Source of the DNA: Patescibacteria group bacterium
GTDB lineage: Bacteria; Patescibacteriota; Minisyncoccia; UBA6257; 02-FULL-45-10c
Reading direction: 5' to 3'
Assembly: GCA_018896875.1 (NCBI GenBank)
Contig: JAHILT010000078.1
Location: 1-12,741 of the forward strand
Length of the DNA: 12,741 nucleotides
The position numbers were made by a program, and so were the translations under genes. Numbering within the stretch: the stretch's first letter is position 1; every line of letters starts with the position of its first letter. Below the pieces are notes generated by a model that was not told the DNA's origin, made no database searches, and saw only the letters and a list, made by a program, of their open reading frames with translations. Below are positions 11,453 through 12,741 of the stretch, in pieces.

Positions 11453-12448
11453 TTATTTCTTCCTCTTTATAACCCTTTTAACAGCATTTTTAATATCAGC
11501 AACTCCCATCCCATATTTTTCTATCAAATCTTCTGGACTACCAGACTCACCATAAACATCTTGCATCCCTATGAACTCCATAGGAGTCGGACAATTTTTT
11601 GCTAAACATTCAGCCACCGCACTTCCCATTCCTCCAATAACCTGATGTTCTTCTACGGTCACCACTGCTTTATATTTTCTAGCTAATTCAATAATTCGCT
11701 TTTCATCTAATGGCTTAACAGATCGACAATTTAAAACAACGCTTCCTATTTTGTCTTCTTCTTCTAACTCTTTGGCAGCTAACAAAGCATTATAAATAAT
11801 TGGTCCACAACCAATTATTACTACTTCTGGTTTTTTGCTTCCCCAAAAAATATCTATTTTTCCTGGTGTAAGTGAAGTGTCTTTTGTTGTAATCAACGGA
11901 GTTTTTGATCTAGTTAATCTTAAATAAACAGGTCCCCAAATTTTAGCAATGTCTATTGTTGCTCTTTTAGCTTCTAAGGCATCACAAGGAACACATACAT
12001 CTATATTAGGTATCGCTCTCATTGTAGCTATGTCTTCTATAGCTTGATGAGTAGCTCCGTCAGGTCCTACAGAAACACCCGTATGGGCCCCAACTATTTT
12101 TACATTAGAATTATTGTAGGCAATGGTCGTTCTTATTTGCTCCCAATTTCTACCAGGAGAAAAAGAAGCGTAAGAAGAAATAAAAGGAATTTTTTTACTT
12201 ACGCCAAGTCCAGCTCCAATCGTTGCTAAATTCTGTTCCGCCACTCCTACTTCAAAGAATCTTTCTGGAAATTTTTTAGCAAAAGCATCAGATTTAGTAG
12301 ACTCAGTTAAGTCCGCACACAAAACAACAACGTTCTCATTTTCTTCTCCAGCTATCACAACTCCCTCGCCATAACCTTCACGAGTTGATGCTTGCTCAAC
12401 ATCTTCGTCAAACAATTTAGGATTAAGTTTTAAATCTGGATTTAACAT
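11453..12448 (-). CDS. transketolase, C-terminal subunit
   Basis: C-terminal half of a split transketolase, 331 residues, covering the pyrimidine-binding and C-terminal domains. With an N-terminal TPP-binding subunit it would transfer two-carbon units between sugar phosphates in the non-oxidative pentose phosphate pathway. STREGYGEGV opens the Pyr domain; FFEVGVAEQN (64-73) contains Glu71, the residue that activates thiamine diphosphate; AHTGVSVGPDGATHQAIEDI (121-140) is the typical substrate loop; EEHQVIGGMGSAVAE (266-280) belongs to the C-terminal domain. A full-length transketolase has over 600 residues; no N-terminal subunit gene lies in the 293 nt to the right edge, so it must be elsewhere or beyond the window. 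DXP synthase and pyruvate dehydrogenase beta share this fold, but the motifs fit transketolase best. The PfkB gene follows after 49 nt. Confidence 0.92.
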   Translation of the reverse strand: MLNPDLKLNPKLFDEDVEQASTREGYGEGVVIAGEENENVVVLCADLTESTKSDAFAKKFPERFFEVGVAEQNLATIGAGLGVSKKIPFISSYASFSPGRNWEQIRTTIAYNNSNVKIVGAHTGVSVGPDGATHQAIEDIATMRAIPNIDVCVPCDALEAKRATIDIAKIWGPVYLRLTRSKTPLITTKDTSLTPGKIDIFWGSKKPEVVIIGCGPIIYNALLAAKELEEEDKIGSVVLNCRSVKPLDEKRIIELARKYKAVVTVEEHQVIGGMGSAVAECLAKNCPTPMEFIGMQDVYGESGSPEDLIEKYGMGVADIKNAVKRVIKRKK

Positions 12449-12462
12449 ATATTATAATATTA

Positions 12463-12468
12463 ATTATA
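12463..12468 (-). promoter_or_regulatory. possible -10 of the transketolase gene
   Basis: Minus strand TATAAT 14 nt before the ATG, with a second TATAAT at 12451-12456 that is too close to act. The upstream block 12468-12527 contains TTGTCA, but at poor spacing. Confidence 0.35.
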
Positions 12469-12527
12469 AATGAAAAATGTAAAAATCAAAATGGAAAATG
12501 ACAATGTAAAATTAAAAATTATTAAGA
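12468..12527 (-). repeat. AT-rich upstream block, copy 2 (inverted relative to copy 1)
   Basis: The reverse complement closely matches 970-1027 upstream of prfA over about 55 nt. Both end just before a start codon. Confidence 0.6.
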
Positions 12528-12531
12528 ATGA

Positions 12532-12680
12532 GAAAATTAATCTTTGTCCGAAGCCCATACAACCAATCAAGCGAATATAGTGTTCTAGACAATCGTTTTA
12601 GAGGAACATCTCACAGACACTTTTTTCTCTTAACGCATAATCTTATTTTTATAATGAAAAAATTGATCTTTACCCGAAAC
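12532..12680 (+). repeat. dispersed folded repeat, copy 3 (truncated), with flanking direct repeats
   Basis: The left arm (12582-12599) and the AGAGGAACATCTC inner hairpin match copy 1, but the core and right arm are missing or replaced from about 12613. A word of the type GAAAAAATTGATCTTTACCC occurs at 12655 and, slightly varied, at 12532, spaced 123 nt; a third version starts copy 1 at 798. No gene lies in 12449-12741. Confidence 0.55.
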
Positions 12681-12687
12681 CCCCGCA

Positions 12688-12727
12688 GTTGCTTCGGCAG
12701 GGCCCCCGCTATGCGGGGCGAAGCAAC
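12688..12727 (-). terminator. strong nested GC-rich hairpin
   Basis: GTTGCTTCG (12688-12696) pairs with CGAAGCAAC (12719-12727), and inside CCCCGC/GCGGGG (12704-12709/12713-12718) forms a second stem. It may terminate a minus-strand gene beyond the right edge, but the downstream T-run is about 30 nt away, so another structural role is possible. Confidence 0.45.
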
Positions 12728-12741
12728 GAGGACTAGTAAGC

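Noticed and set aside
409..12448. UGA read as glycine, as in Gracilibacteria/Absconditabacteria
   Set aside because: Glycine-rich genes such as transketolase and the aldolase run full length with ordinary glycine codons and no internal TGA.
12449..12741. N-terminal transketolase subunit upstream of the C-terminal one
   Set aside because: This stretch contains only repeats and hairpins, with no ORF matching the TPP-binding half.

Overview
The window is AT-rich bacterial DNA. The gene set points to a reduced genome of the Candidate Phyla Radiation (Patescibacteria), most likely a Parcubacteria-type lineage. Reasons are a stand-alone C-terminal half of transketolase, a release factor 1 without its N-terminal domain, several promoters placed so that the mRNA would be leaderless, a long uncharacterised protein beside sugar-phosphate genes, and gene deserts full of dispersed and tandem repeats. 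This placement is an inference from gene content; no rRNA or marker tree is available here. All twelve confident genes end in TAA or TAG and keep normal lengths under the standard code.

Layout. Positions 1-260 hold a small basic ORF on the minus strand, possibly the 5' part of a frameshifted gene running off the left edge. Positions 340-1772 carry the only plus-strand genes: rpmE (L31), a terminator, a folded repeat element, then the short prfA. Positions 1773-2105 are repeats. From 2101 onward every gene is on the minus strand: a secreted coiled-coil/lytic transglycosylase protein (2101-3654); two paralogous small coiled-coil proteins with near-identical terminators (3751-4248 and 4979-5461), separated by a gene-free stretch with palindromes; rplY (L25, 5632-6351); a class II aldolase (6483-7379); a 90-residue unknown (7434-7706); more repeats; a membrane protein resembling the C-terminal half of prepilin peptidases (8101-8808); and a cluster reading transketolase C-subunit, PfkB kinase, 412-residue unknown (12448 down to 9115). 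The right edge is again repeat DNA.

How it fits together. The aldolase, transketolase half and PfkB kinase belong to sugar-phosphate metabolism and the 412-residue protein may be linked to it. L31, L25 and RF1 serve translation. The transglycosylase, the twin coiled-coil proteins and the membrane protein act at the cell envelope.

The most interesting items are non-coding. A repeat of about 60 nt occurs twice in full (841-903, 9032-9091): its stem bases change in a pair-preserving way while a 27-nt core is invariant, as in a structured RNA. A 20-bp inverted repeat (6341-6360/6453-6472) brackets the rplY promoter with the rplY start codon inside one arm, which suggests that read-through mRNA is silenced. 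A compound repeat ending in CTAGT heptamer arrays appears three times, twice abutting the 3' end of a gene.
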